Below, piece by piece: positions 37,576-46,304 of a stretch of 64,000 nucleotides of DNA (positions are counted from its first letter, which is position 1; each line of letters starts with the position of its first letter). Location: positions 62,001 to 126,000 of the forward strand of contig NZ_JAKMHX010000028.1 in NCBI RefSeq assembly GCF_022048975.1, given 5' to 3'. The notes beneath the pieces are model-generated. The model was not told where the DNA came from. It was given only the letters and a program-made list of their open reading frames with translations, and did no database searches. A program made the position numbers and the translations under genes. Source of the stretch: Sporosarcina cyprini (GTDB lineage Bacteria > Bacillota > Bacilli > Bacillales_A > Planococcaceae).

Positions 37576-37818
37576 ATGAAGATGTCACGTTATGGTAGAG
37601 GTGGTCGTGGTTATGGCGGCGGATTTGGACGGGGTTTTGGAAATAATGGGTTTGGATTTGGATTCGGTGGACCGTTTTTAGGAGGGCTGGTAGGCAGCTT
37701 TTTAGGTAACGCGGTTTTCCCGCAGTCTTATTATCCGACTCCATATTACAATTATTATCCGTATGGAGGTTATCCGGGGTACTATCCTCCGTATTATCCG
37801 CCGTATTATCCATATTGA
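37576..37818 (+). CDS. Gly/Tyr/Pro-rich small protein
   Basis: 80 residues with AAAGGGGG before the ATG. The first half is Gly/Arg/Phe-rich (GRGGRGYGGGFGRGFGNNGFGFGFGG), then a short hydrophobic GGLVGSFLGNAV, then a tail of PYY, GGY and YYPPYY units. Such composition is found in spore-coat or surface proteins of bacilli, but I recognise no named family. It lies 54 bp after pepA with its own ribosome site and is followed by a terminator, so it is probably real. Confidence 0.7.
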   Translation: MKMSRYGRGGRGYGGGFGRGFGNNGFGFGFGGPFLGGLVGSFLGNAVFPQSYYPTPYYNYYPYGGYPGYYPPYYPPYYPY

Positions 37819-37821
37819 TAA

Positions 37822-37863
37822 AAAACGCGCAAAGGGAACAAGTACGTTCTCTTTGCGCGTTTT
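37822..37863. terminator. Bidirectional terminator, Gly/Tyr-rich gene / mrp operon
   Basis: About 16-bp stem starting AAAACGCGCAAAG and ending CTTTGCGCGTTTT, loop AAGTAC, with A and T tracts at either end. It ends both the plus-strand gene and the minus-strand mrp operon. Confidence 0.9.
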
Positions 37864-37864
37864 G

Positions 37865-38248
37865 TTATTGATCTTCGGATTTTAATGAACCGCTTTCCTT
37901 CTTCGCTTTCTCGACAACTTCCTTCAGGTCATCCCCAACTGTCAATTCAGTTGGTTTTACACCTGCCATATAAGCCGCACGGCTCATCAAATGTCCGCCG
38001 ATCGGAGAGGTCACAAACAAGAAGATGATACCTAACAGCAGTTGAATGCTGAAATGACCCTCGTTATACCAGAAGTGAATGAATACACCAAGCAGGATAC
38101 TCATGACACCGAGTGTGGCACTCTTAGAGGCTGCGTGAGCCCTTGTATAGACATCGGGGAACCGAAGTATCCCTATGGTCGTAACAGCCGTAAAAACAAC
38201 GCCTACGGTAATTGTAATGACAATTAGAATGTTAATGATGACGCTCAC
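37865..38248 (-). CDS. mrpG: Na+/H+ antiporter subunit G
   Basis: 127 residues from GTG 38248, with AGAGGGGAG upstream; an ATG at 38272 lies inside mrpF and lacks a site. Three membrane helices and the MrpG signature TIGILRFPDVYTRAHAASKSATLG are present; the C-terminal ~35 residues are hydrophilic. It is the last gene of the mrpABCDEFG operon, which encodes the multi-subunit Na+(Li+)/H+ antiporter needed for sodium and alkali tolerance. Confidence 0.92.
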   Translation of the reverse strand: MSVIINILIVITITVGVVFTAVTTIGILRFPDVYTRAHAASKSATLGVMSILLGVFIHFWYNEGHFSIQLLLGIIFLFVTSPIGGHLMSRAAYMAGVKPTELTVGDDLKEVVEKAKKESGSLKSEDQ

Positions 38249-38513
38249 GTTCGATAATCTCCCCTCTTTCAATGAATTTGGAGAACGATACGGTTCCGAT
38301 GAAGGAAATGATAGCGATGAGCAAAATCACATCGATATAAAATCTCGTATCGAACAATATCGAAAGAAGCGCAATCGCTGAAATGAGCATGACACCGATT
38401 CCGTCCAGCGCGATGAGCCGGTCAGGCACAGACGGCCCCTTGAATACACGGTACATCAGTCCGGCCATGGATAGAGAGACCACAATCATACTGATCCAAA
38501 TGAATATTGTCAT
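38232..38513 (-). CDS. mrpF: Na+/H+ antiporter subunit F
   Basis: 93 residues with three membrane helices. The conserved block GPSVPDRLIALDGIGVMLISAIALLS is the MrpF signature, with an acidic residue (Asp of PDR) considered functionally important. It overlaps both mrpE and mrpG by a few bases, so translation is coupled. It is a small membrane subunit of the Mrp complex. Confidence 0.93.
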   Translation of the reverse strand: MTIFIWISMIVVSLSMAGLMYRVFKGPSVPDRLIALDGIGVMLISAIALLSILFDTRFYIDVILLIAIISFIGTVSFSKFIERGEIIERERHH

Positions 38514-38995
38514 GCGCGGCTCACCTCCATAATCGCTTTCTCAAAAGAGTTTTTAATCGATTCGATCGCTTCATCCACATCGTAAACATCCAACGCATGA
38601 ATATAAAGCGTCCGCTGATCATCCGACACATTGACCACAATCGTACCCGGTGTCAATGTGATGAGGCTTGATAACAGTGTAATCTCCCAATCATGCTCCA
38701 GCTCAGTCGGCAATGCAAAAAACATTGGTTGGAGATTCAACTTCGGCCGGATGACGAGCATGAAGACCGAAATGTTGGAGAGCGTCAATTCCTTCAGGAA
38801 AAGCAAGGTCAGTTTGAGCGCAGCCCAAAGCTTCCAGACATAAAGCCTGCTTTTGAAAAATCGCCTTGTCAAAAAGAGGAGGATCAATCCAATCAGGAAC
38901 CCGATTACGAAAGTCGAAGCACTGAAGGAAGACGTCATGAACATCCAAGTGACTGCGATAAAAACATTTAATAATATTTGAAAGGCCATCGACAT
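38510..38995 (-). CDS. mrpE: Na+/H+ antiporter subunit E
   Basis: 161 residues. Two or three N-terminal hydrophobic segments are followed by a cytoplasmic domain with the MrpE signature LSSLITLTPGTIVVNVSDDQRTLYIHALDV. It begins directly after mrpD. MrpE is needed for full antiport activity or complex stability. Confidence 0.93.
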   Translation of the reverse strand: MSMAFQILLNVFIAVTWMFMTSSFSASTFVIGFLIGLILLFLTRRFFKSRLYVWKLWAALKLTLLFLKELTLSNISVFMLVIRPKLNLQPMFFALPTELEHDWEITLLSSLITLTPGTIVVNVSDDQRTLYIHALDVYDVDEAIESIKNSFEKAIMEVSRA

Positions 38996-40486
38996 CTACT
39001 CCTTTAACACCGCATCAATATAGATGGATGGTTGTAGTAATACATTCGATGCATCCGTCATGTAAGGGAGAAGCCATTCTGTCCCGACACCATAGAGGAC
39101 AGAGAGAACGACGAGCACAACAGTTGGAACCATCATTCGTCTATACGGTTTCCGCTCCACTGAAGGCAATGCTTGAGGTTCGCCCCAAAAAGCGTAAATG
39201 AAAATACGGATGACAGATAGTAACACAACAAGACTGGAAGCCAAGACGACAATGCTTCCCCATATATGGTCAGCTTGGAATGCCCCTTCCACAATAAGCA
39301 GCTTTCCGATGAAGCCGCTCAAAGGCGGGATGCCGGCCAGGCCGAATGCCGCGATTAAATAAAACCAGCCTAGTGATGGATGCGTCTTCATCAGACCACC
39401 CATTTTTCGCAAATCGGAAGTGCCTGTCACATAAATGATCATCCCGATCAAGAAGAACAAAGCCCCTTTGATCAGCATGTCATGAAGCAAATAAAAGACA
39501 GCGCCGGAAAGCCCCGATTCGTTCATTTGTGCAGAGCCGAACAAGATGACCCCGACCGCAATGACGATATTGTAAATGACAATCTGTTTCAGGTCGAAAT
39601 AAGCAAGTGCCCCAATACATCCGGCGATGATTGTCAAAATGGATAACACCATCAGAAGCCCGTGTGTAAAGTCCGTATGGTGGACGAAAAATAAAGTGTA
39701 GGTCCGCATGATTGCATACACCCCGACTTTTGTCAGCAAAGCTCCGAACAGAGCGAGGACAGGAATCGGCGGTGCCGCATACGAACCAGGAAGCCAGAAG
39801 TATAGTGGGAAGATAGATCCTTTAATCCCAAACACAATGAGCATCAGCACGGCAATGACCGTAATAATGCCTGGCTGGCCAATCTCAGCAATTTTGACCG
39901 AGATATCTGCCATATTTAGCGTTCCGACAACGGAATACAAGTAGGCAACTGTAATGACGAATAAAGCAGATGATACGACATTGATCAATATGTATTTAAT
40001 AGACTCACGCAACTGTCTCTTTTCTCCACCAAGAACAATCAAAACATAAGAAGCAATGAGCAGCACTTCAAAGAAGACGAACATATTGAAAATATCACCC
40101 GTCGTGAATGCACCATTCACACCAGTAACCATGAAGAGGATTGCCGAGTAATAGAAATAATGCTCTCTGGCTTCCCCGATGGAAGTGAAGCTATAGATGA
40201 CGACAAGCAGTGTAATAATGATTGTCGTCGTGACTAGCAAGGCTGAAAACATGTCCGACACCATCGAGATACCGAAAGGAGCCGGCCAGCTGCCAAGCGT
40301 AATCGTTTGCACGCCGTCTTGTTTAACGGTGTGAACGAGAAACAAGGAAGCTGCCAGGGCAGCGATCAGGCCAACTGCAGCCAATACTCGCTGCAGCACA
40401 ATCCGTTCCTTGAAAAACAGCAGCACGATGGCAAAAAGAAATGGAATTATGATAGGAAACAAAAGTAGATTAATCATGTTCGTCAT
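38996..40486 (-). CDS. mrpD: Na+/H+ antiporter subunit D
   Basis: 496 residues with about fourteen helices, homologous to the NuoL/M/N antiporter-like subunits of complex I. The conserved Glu of TM5 (FVFFEVLLIASYVLIVLGGEKRQLRESIKYILIN), the Lys-bearing GIKGSIFPLYFWLPGSYAAPP and the LLHDMLIKGALFF block are present. MrpD is one of the two ion-translocating subunits. It overlaps mrpC by 17 bases. Confidence 0.95.
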   Translation of the reverse strand: MTNMINLLLFPIIIPFLFAIVLLFFKERIVLQRVLAAVGLIAALAASLFLVHTVKQDGVQTITLGSWPAPFGISMVSDMFSALLVTTTIIITLLVVIYSFTSIGEAREHYFYYSAILFMVTGVNGAFTTGDIFNMFVFFEVLLIASYVLIVLGGEKRQLRESIKYILINVVSSALFVITVAYLYSVVGTLNMADISVKIAEIGQPGIITVIAVLMLIVFGIKGSIFPLYFWLPGSYAAPPIPVLALFGALLTKVGVYAIMRTYTLFFVHHTDFTHGLLMVLSILTIIAGCIGALAYFDLKQIVIYNIVIAVGVILFGSAQMNESGLSGAVFYLLHDMLIKGALFFLIGMIIYVTGTSDLRKMGGLMKTHPSLGWFYLIAAFGLAGIPPLSGFIGKLLIVEGAFQADHIWGSIVVLASSLVVLLSVIRIFIYAFWGEPQALPSVERKPYRRMMVPTVVLVVLSVLYGVGTEWLLPYMTDASNVLLQPSIYIDAVLKE

Positions 40487-40811
40487 TTCCTCTCATCAAA
40501 TTCATATTATCTGTTTTGTGTTCGCCGTACGTACGGTATGCGAGGACGAGCATAAAAGCTGTCACTCCAAAACTGATAACGATCGCTGTCAAAATCAAAG
40601 CTTGAGGCAAAGGATCCGCAAAATTCGTAGCCTCTTTATCCAGTACAGGTGGGGCAGAACCGCCAAGGCCTCCCATTGTTAAAATGAGCAAATGTGCTCC
40701 GTGGCTCAATAGCCCGGTGCCTAAAATCACTTTCAACAGGCTTCTGGATAAGATGAGATAAACAGCTGCCGTGAACAAAACACCGATTAGAATCGCCATC
40801 AGCAATTCCAT
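40470..40811 (-). CDS. mrpC: Na+/H+ antiporter subunit C
   Basis: 113 residues with three helices; NuoK-like. The signature SRSLLKVILGTGLLSHGAHLLILTMGG and PLPQALILTAIVISFGVTAF match MrpC, including the region equivalent to complex I subunit K. It overlaps mrpB by one base (ATGA-type arrangement). Confidence 0.94.
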   Translation of the reverse strand: MELLMAILIGVLFTAAVYLILSRSLLKVILGTGLLSHGAHLLILTMGGLGGSAPPVLDKEATNFADPLPQALILTAIVISFGVTAFMLVLAYRTYGEHKTDNMNLMRGNDEHD

Positions 40812-41233
40812 TACGCATCCCCTCCAATCGATTGGATGATGGTCATCGCTGATCCGACAACAACCAAGTAGACTCCCGCATCAAACAGCATTGCTGTATG
40901 GAGGGAGGTCTCCCCGAAAAGGGGGAGCGTAAAATCGTCAAAGGCATGGGTGAAAAAAGGAACGTTGAACAGGATGGAGCCTGCCGCTGTGCCAAGAGCC
41001 AGTAGCAGCCCGATGCCAATGACAATAACGAAATTGAAAGGCAATGCCTTTTGGACCGTTTTCAAATCAAATGCGAGCAACAGCAACACAAGGGCTCCTG
41101 TCGTCAGCAATCCGCCAACAAATCCGCCGCCCGGCGTATAGTGGCCAGCAAAGAAAATATGGATGGCGAAAAGGAAAATGATGAAAAAGACAACTTTTGT
41201 CGTCGTTTGCAATATGACATCATTTGTTCTCAT
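40811..41233 (-). CDS. mrpB: Na+/H+ antiporter subunit B
   Basis: 140 residues from ATG 41233, which has AAAGGAGA six bases upstream; a longer start inside mrpA has no site. Four helices with the MrpB signature FFAGHYTPGGGFVGGLLTTGALVLLLLAFD. It is homologous to the C-terminal domain of some MrpA proteins. It overlaps the end of mrpA by 14 bases. Confidence 0.93.
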   Translation of the reverse strand: MRTNDVILQTTTKVVFFIIFLFAIHIFFAGHYTPGGGFVGGLLTTGALVLLLLAFDLKTVQKALPFNFVIVIGIGLLLALGTAAGSILFNVPFFTHAFDDFTLPLFGETSLHTAMLFDAGVYLVVVGSAMTIIQSIGGDA

Positions 41234-43628
41234 CCGAATTCTCCTTTCTTCCAAGGCGAAGCTTAATCATACCGAGCACGCCGATACCTGCGATCGATAA
41301 GACGGCAATTTCAAACAATGTATCGAAACCACGGTAATCCACCAGGATAACGTTTACAATGTTTCCGCCGCCCGCCTCGGTCTTCACTGTATCTTTGTAG
41401 AATTGAGCAATGGATGGAATCAGCTTTTGGGAGTGGGCTGATAAAGCAACCAGCGTCACTGTGATTCCGACCCCTATTGCGACAATGCCATTTGTCATTT
41501 TCGTTTTTACCGTTTCACCATGATCCTTTAGAGCAGGCAAATGCTTGAATGCGAGCAGGAACAGAGCGACTGATACGGTTTCGATGACGAGCTGCGTCAA
41601 CGCCAAATCTGGCGCCTTGAAAATGACGAAGAACAAGGCGACTGAATAGCCGACAGCGCCAAGAGCGATGATGGCTGCCAGTCTTGTTTTCGATAACAAG
41701 ACGAAGCACACGGCCAATAGTAGGATGACAGCATTGATCACGCTATAGACTCCAATATGGGCAAAGCTGTCCATATCAACGACAAACGCGTCTTGCGTGA
41801 ATAAGATGACAAGAACGGCGACGCTGATGAAAGCGAAGATGTAAATCATATACGTACGGATCAACCCGGTCATATAGAAACGGGAAATCCGATTCATCCC
41901 TTTTTCACTGAAACTCATCATGCCGTCATACAAGGCATTTAGAGAAAGCTTAGCAGGCTGCAAGCCATACACCTTTTGCCATTTGGATAGCGAGATGAAG
42001 AGCAAGGCTCCAACTACAATAACGCCCACTGTCAGCCATAGTTCAACTGATTTAAAACCATGCCAGGCAGCTACATGGATATCTATGTCGCCAGGCTGTG
42101 AATACAAATTCGGCTGAATCGCTGCAACAGCCGGTTTTATTAGCCACTTTGCAACAAAGTTGGGAATAAAGAATATTCCGACGACCAAAACTCCGAGAAT
42201 GACAGGAGAAATGAGCATGCCGACAGGTGCTTCATGAGGCTCCTGAGGCAGCTGGCCTTCTTTTCGCTTACCTGCAAACGTTCGGAACACAAAATAGAAG
42301 CTGTAGACAAACGTGAAAACGCTAGCAATCCATGCGATGACAGGGAACAGGATGCCCCATGTGTCGAATTGGAACAGTTCGAATTGCCGGATCGCCACCA
42401 TCGATTGCAGGAACATTTCTTTACTGAGGAATCCATTGAATGGCGGCAGGCCGGCCATCGACATGGAACCAATAAATACGATTGTGAAGCTGACAGGCAT
42501 GATGCTCATCAAGCCACCCAGTTTCCGGATATCCCGTGTCCCGGTTTCGTGGTCGACAATACCTGCGATCATGAAAAGGCTTCCTTTAAATGTCGCATGA
42601 TTGATCAAGTGGAAGATTGCCCCGAACATGGCAAATTTAAATATCGCATCATTGGAGTGGAACGTGATAGCCCCAGCACCGAGTAGTGACATGATCAATC
42701 CGAGTTGACTGACGGTGGAGAATGCTAAAATCGCTTTCAAATCCGTCTGTTTTACAGCAAATAATGAACCCCAGAAAAGGGTGAGCAAACCGATGCCTGT
42801 TACAAGCCAGACCCAAACTTCTGAAAAAGCGAAGATCGGCGTGAAGCGTGCTACTAAATACAGTCCTGCTTTAACCATTGTCGCCGAGTGGAGATAAGCA
42901 CTGACCGGGGTCGGCGCTTCCATGGCATCGGGCAACCAAATGTAGAACGGGAACTGTGCTGATTTCGTAAATGCCCCGAGCAAGAGAAGAACCAGCGCGA
43001 GAGTAAAATAGTCGTGCCCAACAAAATCAGGAGCGGACGCAATCAATTCACGAATGGAGTATGTATCCCCCATAATGCCGAGAAGGACGAATCCCCCGAG
43101 CATCATCAAACCGCCAAAAACAGTGATCATCATGGACTTCAATGCACCGAATCTGGAACGGTCCCGGGTAAACCAGTAGCCGATCAAAAGAAATGAAGAG
43201 ATCGACGTCAATTCCCAAAACAGATAGAGGGAGATGACATTATCGGACTGAACGACTCCGAGCATGGCGCTCATGAAAAGGAGAAGATAGACATAAAAGT
43301 TACCTAGCTTCTCCTTGTTTTTATCCAAATAGAAGATGGAGTAAAGTACTACAAGTGATCCGATCCCTGTGATCAGCAATGAGAAAAGCAGGCTGAGTCC
43401 ATCAATGTAGGAGACAAATGAAATGCCCATGGATGGAATCCACTGCAGTTCGGATATGGCATGTCCTCCATCCATTGTGGACGGGATAAATGTTGCGTAA
43501 TAGAGAAACAGTACGAGAGGGACTGCCAGAACAAACCAACCAGTATGTATACGTTTCATTCTTTTAAATAAAAGGGGAATGAATAAGGCAGCCACAATCG
43601 GCAAGAAAATCAGCAATACGAATTCCAA
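41220..43628 (-). CDS. mrpA: Na+/H+ antiporter subunit A
   Basis: 802 residues from TTG 43628, with GGAAGGAGG six bases upstream; the longer open frame to 43721 has no ribosome site. About twenty helices. The N-terminal two-thirds are NuoL-like (LFWELTSISSFLLIGYWF, AFTKSAQFPFYIWLPDAMEAPTPVSAYLHSATMVKAGLYLVAR), and the C-terminal part carries the MrpA-specific antiporter domain (FKAPDLALTQLVIETVSVALFLLAFKHLP). It is the first gene of the operon and a core ion-translocating subunit. Confidence 0.95.
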   Translation of the reverse strand: MEFVLLIFLPIVAALFIPLLFKRMKRIHTGWFVLAVPLVLFLYYATFIPSTMDGGHAISELQWIPSMGISFVSYIDGLSLLFSLLITGIGSLVVLYSIFYLDKNKEKLGNFYVYLLLFMSAMLGVVQSDNVISLYLFWELTSISSFLLIGYWFTRDRSRFGALKSMMITVFGGLMMLGGFVLLGIMGDTYSIRELIASAPDFVGHDYFTLALVLLLLGAFTKSAQFPFYIWLPDAMEAPTPVSAYLHSATMVKAGLYLVARFTPIFAFSEVWVWLVTGIGLLTLFWGSLFAVKQTDLKAILAFSTVSQLGLIMSLLGAGAITFHSNDAIFKFAMFGAIFHLINHATFKGSLFMIAGIVDHETGTRDIRKLGGLMSIMPVSFTIVFIGSMSMAGLPPFNGFLSKEMFLQSMVAIRQFELFQFDTWGILFPVIAWIASVFTFVYSFYFVFRTFAGKRKEGQLPQEPHEAPVGMLISPVILGVLVVGIFFIPNFVAKWLIKPAVAAIQPNLYSQPGDIDIHVAAWHGFKSVELWLTVGVIVVGALLFISLSKWQKVYGLQPAKLSLNALYDGMMSFSEKGMNRISRFYMTGLIRTYMIYIFAFISVAVLVILFTQDAFVVDMDSFAHIGVYSVINAVILLLAVCFVLLSKTRLAAIIALGAVGYSVALFFVIFKAPDLALTQLVIETVSVALFLLAFKHLPALKDHGETVKTKMTNGIVAIGVGITVTLVALSAHSQKLIPSIAQFYKDTVKTEAGGGNIVNVILVDYRGFDTLFEIAVLSIAGIGVLGMIKLRLGRKENSDENK

Positions 43629-43713
43629 GAAAATCCTCCTTCCAACAACTGAATCAAAATTCCTTACATTGCTTAAAAGTATAACGTAATTCGGGCATAT
43701 TTGCATAGGCGAT

Positions 43714-43753
43714 GTCGACACTTTATTGCTAAAGTCGACTCTCTTCCTATATT
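43714..43753. promoter_or_regulatory. Inverted repeat and candidate promoter between mrpA and the yufK-like gene
   Basis: ACTTTA (43720-43725), TTGC, TAAAGT (43730-43735) forms a perfect inverted repeat flanked on both sides by GTCGAC (43714-43719 and 43734-43739). TTGCTA (43726-43731) with TATATT (43748-43753) 16 bp further could be a promoter toward the yufK-like gene, in which case the repeat covers its -35. An operator is possible. Confidence 0.45.
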
Positions 43754-43785
43754 ATAGAAAAAGATAATATTTTTTGGGGTGTCAA

Positions 43786-44346
43786 ATGAGGAATCCATAT
43801 TTGTTCGGTTATTTGCCTTTTGTTACCATATCACTGTTCAGTTTAACGTTTGGTGTTTATACAGTAAGTGCATCGGTCGGGTTTTTTCAGGAAATCGGGC
43901 TTTATGCTGGAATGCGGGAATTTTTGACGGATGCTCAACTCCGGCTCTTCTTGCTTATCATCTATGCACTTGTTTTTTTTATGCTGTTTTCTGCGTTAAA
44001 GCTCATTGCAGAGACGATTCATGAAACCGCGATGCTGTTTTTTTCGAAGGATGCGAAAGGGGAGTCATACAGCGAGGCGAAGGGCGGCAATGTCATTTAC
44101 TTTTTCGGTGCTCTTGCTTCTGTTGTCGGTATCCAATCAGTCACTATCCTTTTACTTGTCTTCATCTTAACGACATTCATTTATTTCATCTACATCGTGT
44201 TCAAACTAACAAAGTTCATGACACTGGGCAGCACAGTCGGTTTAATTGCGTTTGAAATTATTATTTGGAGTCTGTTTCTGTCTTGTATTCTTTATATCTT
44301 GTTGAAGTTATATAACGGCGTCATGGCCAGTCTGCCGAAAGTATAG
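43786..44346 (+). CDS. yufK: YufK-like membrane protein (DUF5366)
   Basis: 186 residues from ATG 43786, with GGGGTG five bases upstream; an earlier in-frame start overlaps that site and is rejected. Five hydrophobic segments predict an integral membrane protein; the first has FGYLPFVTISLFSLTFGVYTVSASVGFFQEIG. It is divergent from the mrp operon, the same neighbourhood as yufK in B. subtilis. Function is unknown. Confidence 0.8.
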   Translation: MRNPYLFGYLPFVTISLFSLTFGVYTVSASVGFFQEIGLYAGMREFLTDAQLRLFLLIIYALVFFMLFSALKLIAETIHETAMLFFSKDAKGESYSEAKGGNVIYFFGALASVVGIQSVTILLLVFILTTFIYFIYIVFKLTKFMTLGSTVGLIAFEIIIWSLFLSCILYILLKLYNGVMASLPKV

Positions 44347-44375
44347 AGGAGCAGCCCAATAAGGGCTACTCCTCT
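44345..44375. terminator. Hairpin between the converging yufK-like and PBP genes
   Basis: AGAGGAG/CTCCTCT outer stem (44345-44351 with 44369-44375), one mismatch, inner AGCCC/GGGCT. T runs are poor on both sides, so it may only slow polymerase. Confidence 0.55.
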
Positions 44376-46219
44376 AATAATGCGTTAAAAGCGCGTAAAT
44401 GTATTTTTTGGTCACTGGCGTACTTGATTGGCTGCGGGGTGTCGCGTCCGATCCAGACGGCTGTCGTAAACCGGTCATTGAAGCCGGCTACCCAAATATC
44501 TTTGTAGTGATTGGTCGTACCGGTCTTTGCCCCTGTGTAGGCAGTTGTCAATCGGATGCCTTTCCCTGTACCGTTGCGCACGACATCATTCATCATCGAC
44601 CGCATAGTGACGGTTGTGGAAGAGCTCCAGACGGTTTCCCGCTTGTCGTTCCATTGGTATAGTGCTTCACCGTCATAGCTGCTTACAGCACGTATGGCAT
44701 GCGCTGGCTGGTACGTGCCATCAATGAAGCTGGAGTAGGCAGATGCCATTTCTAATGGCGTCACGCCTTTGGAAAATCCCCCAAGTGCGGCTGAATAGGT
44801 TTTGTCTTCTTCCGTCACCATCTTGAAATGAAAAGGAGTTAGCGAATCGAATGCGCGATCCAGCCCGACAGTCAGGAGCAAGCGGACGGCTGCTGTATTA
44901 TGGCTATACCGGAAGGCTTCGCCGAGCGTTGTGATGCCATACCGGTATCCACCGATGTTTGTCGGACAATAGGAGCCAACGCAAATATTGCTGCTATCGA
45001 TTGGCGTTCGTTCCGAATAGGGCCCGCTTTCAAGATAGGGGCCATATACCAGCAACGGTTTGATGGCAGATCCCGGCTGCCGGTAGGCTTGGTAGGCGCG
45101 GTTGAAATCCGCTTTGCGGTAGCCTTTTCCAGCGTAAATGCTGACAATCTCTCTCGTGTCATTGTCTATGACAGCCGCACCGGCTTGCAGACCGTTTTCC
45201 GGAAGCAATGCATCCAGCGCCTTTTCGTCATGCAGTTGCTTCTTTGGTAACAGTGCGGTGTCGATGACAATTCCGCTTTGGGCAATCTCGGTTGTTCTTT
45301 TCTGCAAGTTTTTTTTCAATGCCTCTTTCTCTTCAGGGGTAGCGGCAGTTTGAATCTTGTCATCGAATCCTTCCGCTTGGGCAACCAGTTCTTCCAGCTC
45401 AGCAAGCACATAAGAACTGTATGCATCGTAACCACGCGCTTTCTTTTTTAAGCTCAGCTGAATCGGATATTTTTTATACGCTTCGCATTCCTCATCTGTA
45501 ATAACGCCCTCTTGTGCCAATTGATTGAGCAGCAGCTCCTGCCTCTTTTTCGTCTTGTCGAAATGACGAACCGGATCGTAGAGGGACGGATTGTTTGGAA
45601 TAGCGGAAATGAAAGCCATCTCCGCCTCATTCAGCTGTTCGAGAGGACGGCTGAAGAAGTACGTGGAAGCGGCACCGATGCCATACACCCGGTGTCCGAA
45701 GTACATTTCATTCAAATACATCTCTAAAATGTCGTCCTTCGACGTCTGTTTTTCCATTTCTGCCGCATAGAGCAGTTCACGGAATTTCCTTTCATACGTT
45801 TTCTCCGTTGTTAAGAAATTCATTCGGACTACTTGTTGCGTAATCGTCGAACCTCCCTGTTTTCTGTCATCGGCTGCGGCATTTACAGCGAAAGCCCTTG
45901 CGATGGCCGAGACGTCATACCCGCGGTGTTCATAAAAGCCCCTATCTTCACTAGTAATAAACAGCTGCTGAATAAAGAGGGGAATAGAGGACAGTTCGAG
46001 AGGATGTCTCCATTCTGCGTATTGTTCGGCAACGATAATCCCGTTGCGGTCTTTGATGATAATGGGCAGACTATTTTGCCCTTCAGTTAGTTCAAGCGAA
46101 TCTTGTAACTCGTTATGAGCTGATTGTGCTTTCGTTACCTCAGAAGCGATTGAATGCTGGACGCCCCATAACAGCGGGATGCAAAGAAATATGAATCCCA
46201 CACCGATTAACTGCTTCAA
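44366..46219 (-). CDS. pbpD: Class A penicillin-binding protein, PbpD-like
   Basis: 617 residues from TTG 46219, with GGAGG seven bases upstream; the open frame to 46399 runs into the MFS gene and lacks a site. It has an N-terminal membrane anchor, then the GT51 glycosyltransferase domain (TSEDRGFYEHRGYD, QGGSTITQQVVR), then the transpeptidase domain with SXXK in PGSAIKP, SXN in RYSHNTA and KTGTT. It polymerises and cross-links peptidoglycan. The length and position fit B. subtilis PBP4 (pbpD). Confidence 0.9.
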   Translation of the reverse strand: MKQLIGVGFIFLCIPLLWGVQHSIASEVTKAQSAHNELQDSLELTEGQNSLPIIIKDRNGIIVAEQYAEWRHPLELSSIPLFIQQLFITSEDRGFYEHRGYDVSAIARAFAVNAAADDRKQGGSTITQQVVRMNFLTTEKTYERKFRELLYAAEMEKQTSKDDILEMYLNEMYFGHRVYGIGAASTYFFSRPLEQLNEAEMAFISAIPNNPSLYDPVRHFDKTKKRQELLLNQLAQEGVITDEECEAYKKYPIQLSLKKKARGYDAYSSYVLAELEELVAQAEGFDDKIQTAATPEEKEALKKNLQKRTTEIAQSGIVIDTALLPKKQLHDEKALDALLPENGLQAGAAVIDNDTREIVSIYAGKGYRKADFNRAYQAYRQPGSAIKPLLVYGPYLESGPYSERTPIDSSNICVGSYCPTNIGGYRYGITTLGEAFRYSHNTAAVRLLLTVGLDRAFDSLTPFHFKMVTEEDKTYSAALGGFSKGVTPLEMASAYSSFIDGTYQPAHAIRAVSSYDGEALYQWNDKRETVWSSSTTVTMRSMMNDVVRNGTGKGIRLTTAYTGAKTGTTNHYKDIWVAGFNDRFTTAVWIGRDTPQPIKYASDQKIHLRAFNALLEE

Positions 46220-46258
46220 ATACGAGCCTCCATTCCAAATTATGCATATAAAAAATAT

Positions 46259-46285
46259 AGCACACTTCGAAAGTCGAAGTGTGCT
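46259..46285 (-). terminator. Terminator of the MFS gene
   Basis: Twelve-bp perfect stem AGCACACTTCGA (46259-46270) with its complement (46274-46285), 3-nt loop, and a T-rich tail when read on the minus strand (TATATTTTTTATATG). Confidence 0.85.
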
Positions 46286-46304
46286 CATTTTACGGAAATG
46301 TCTA

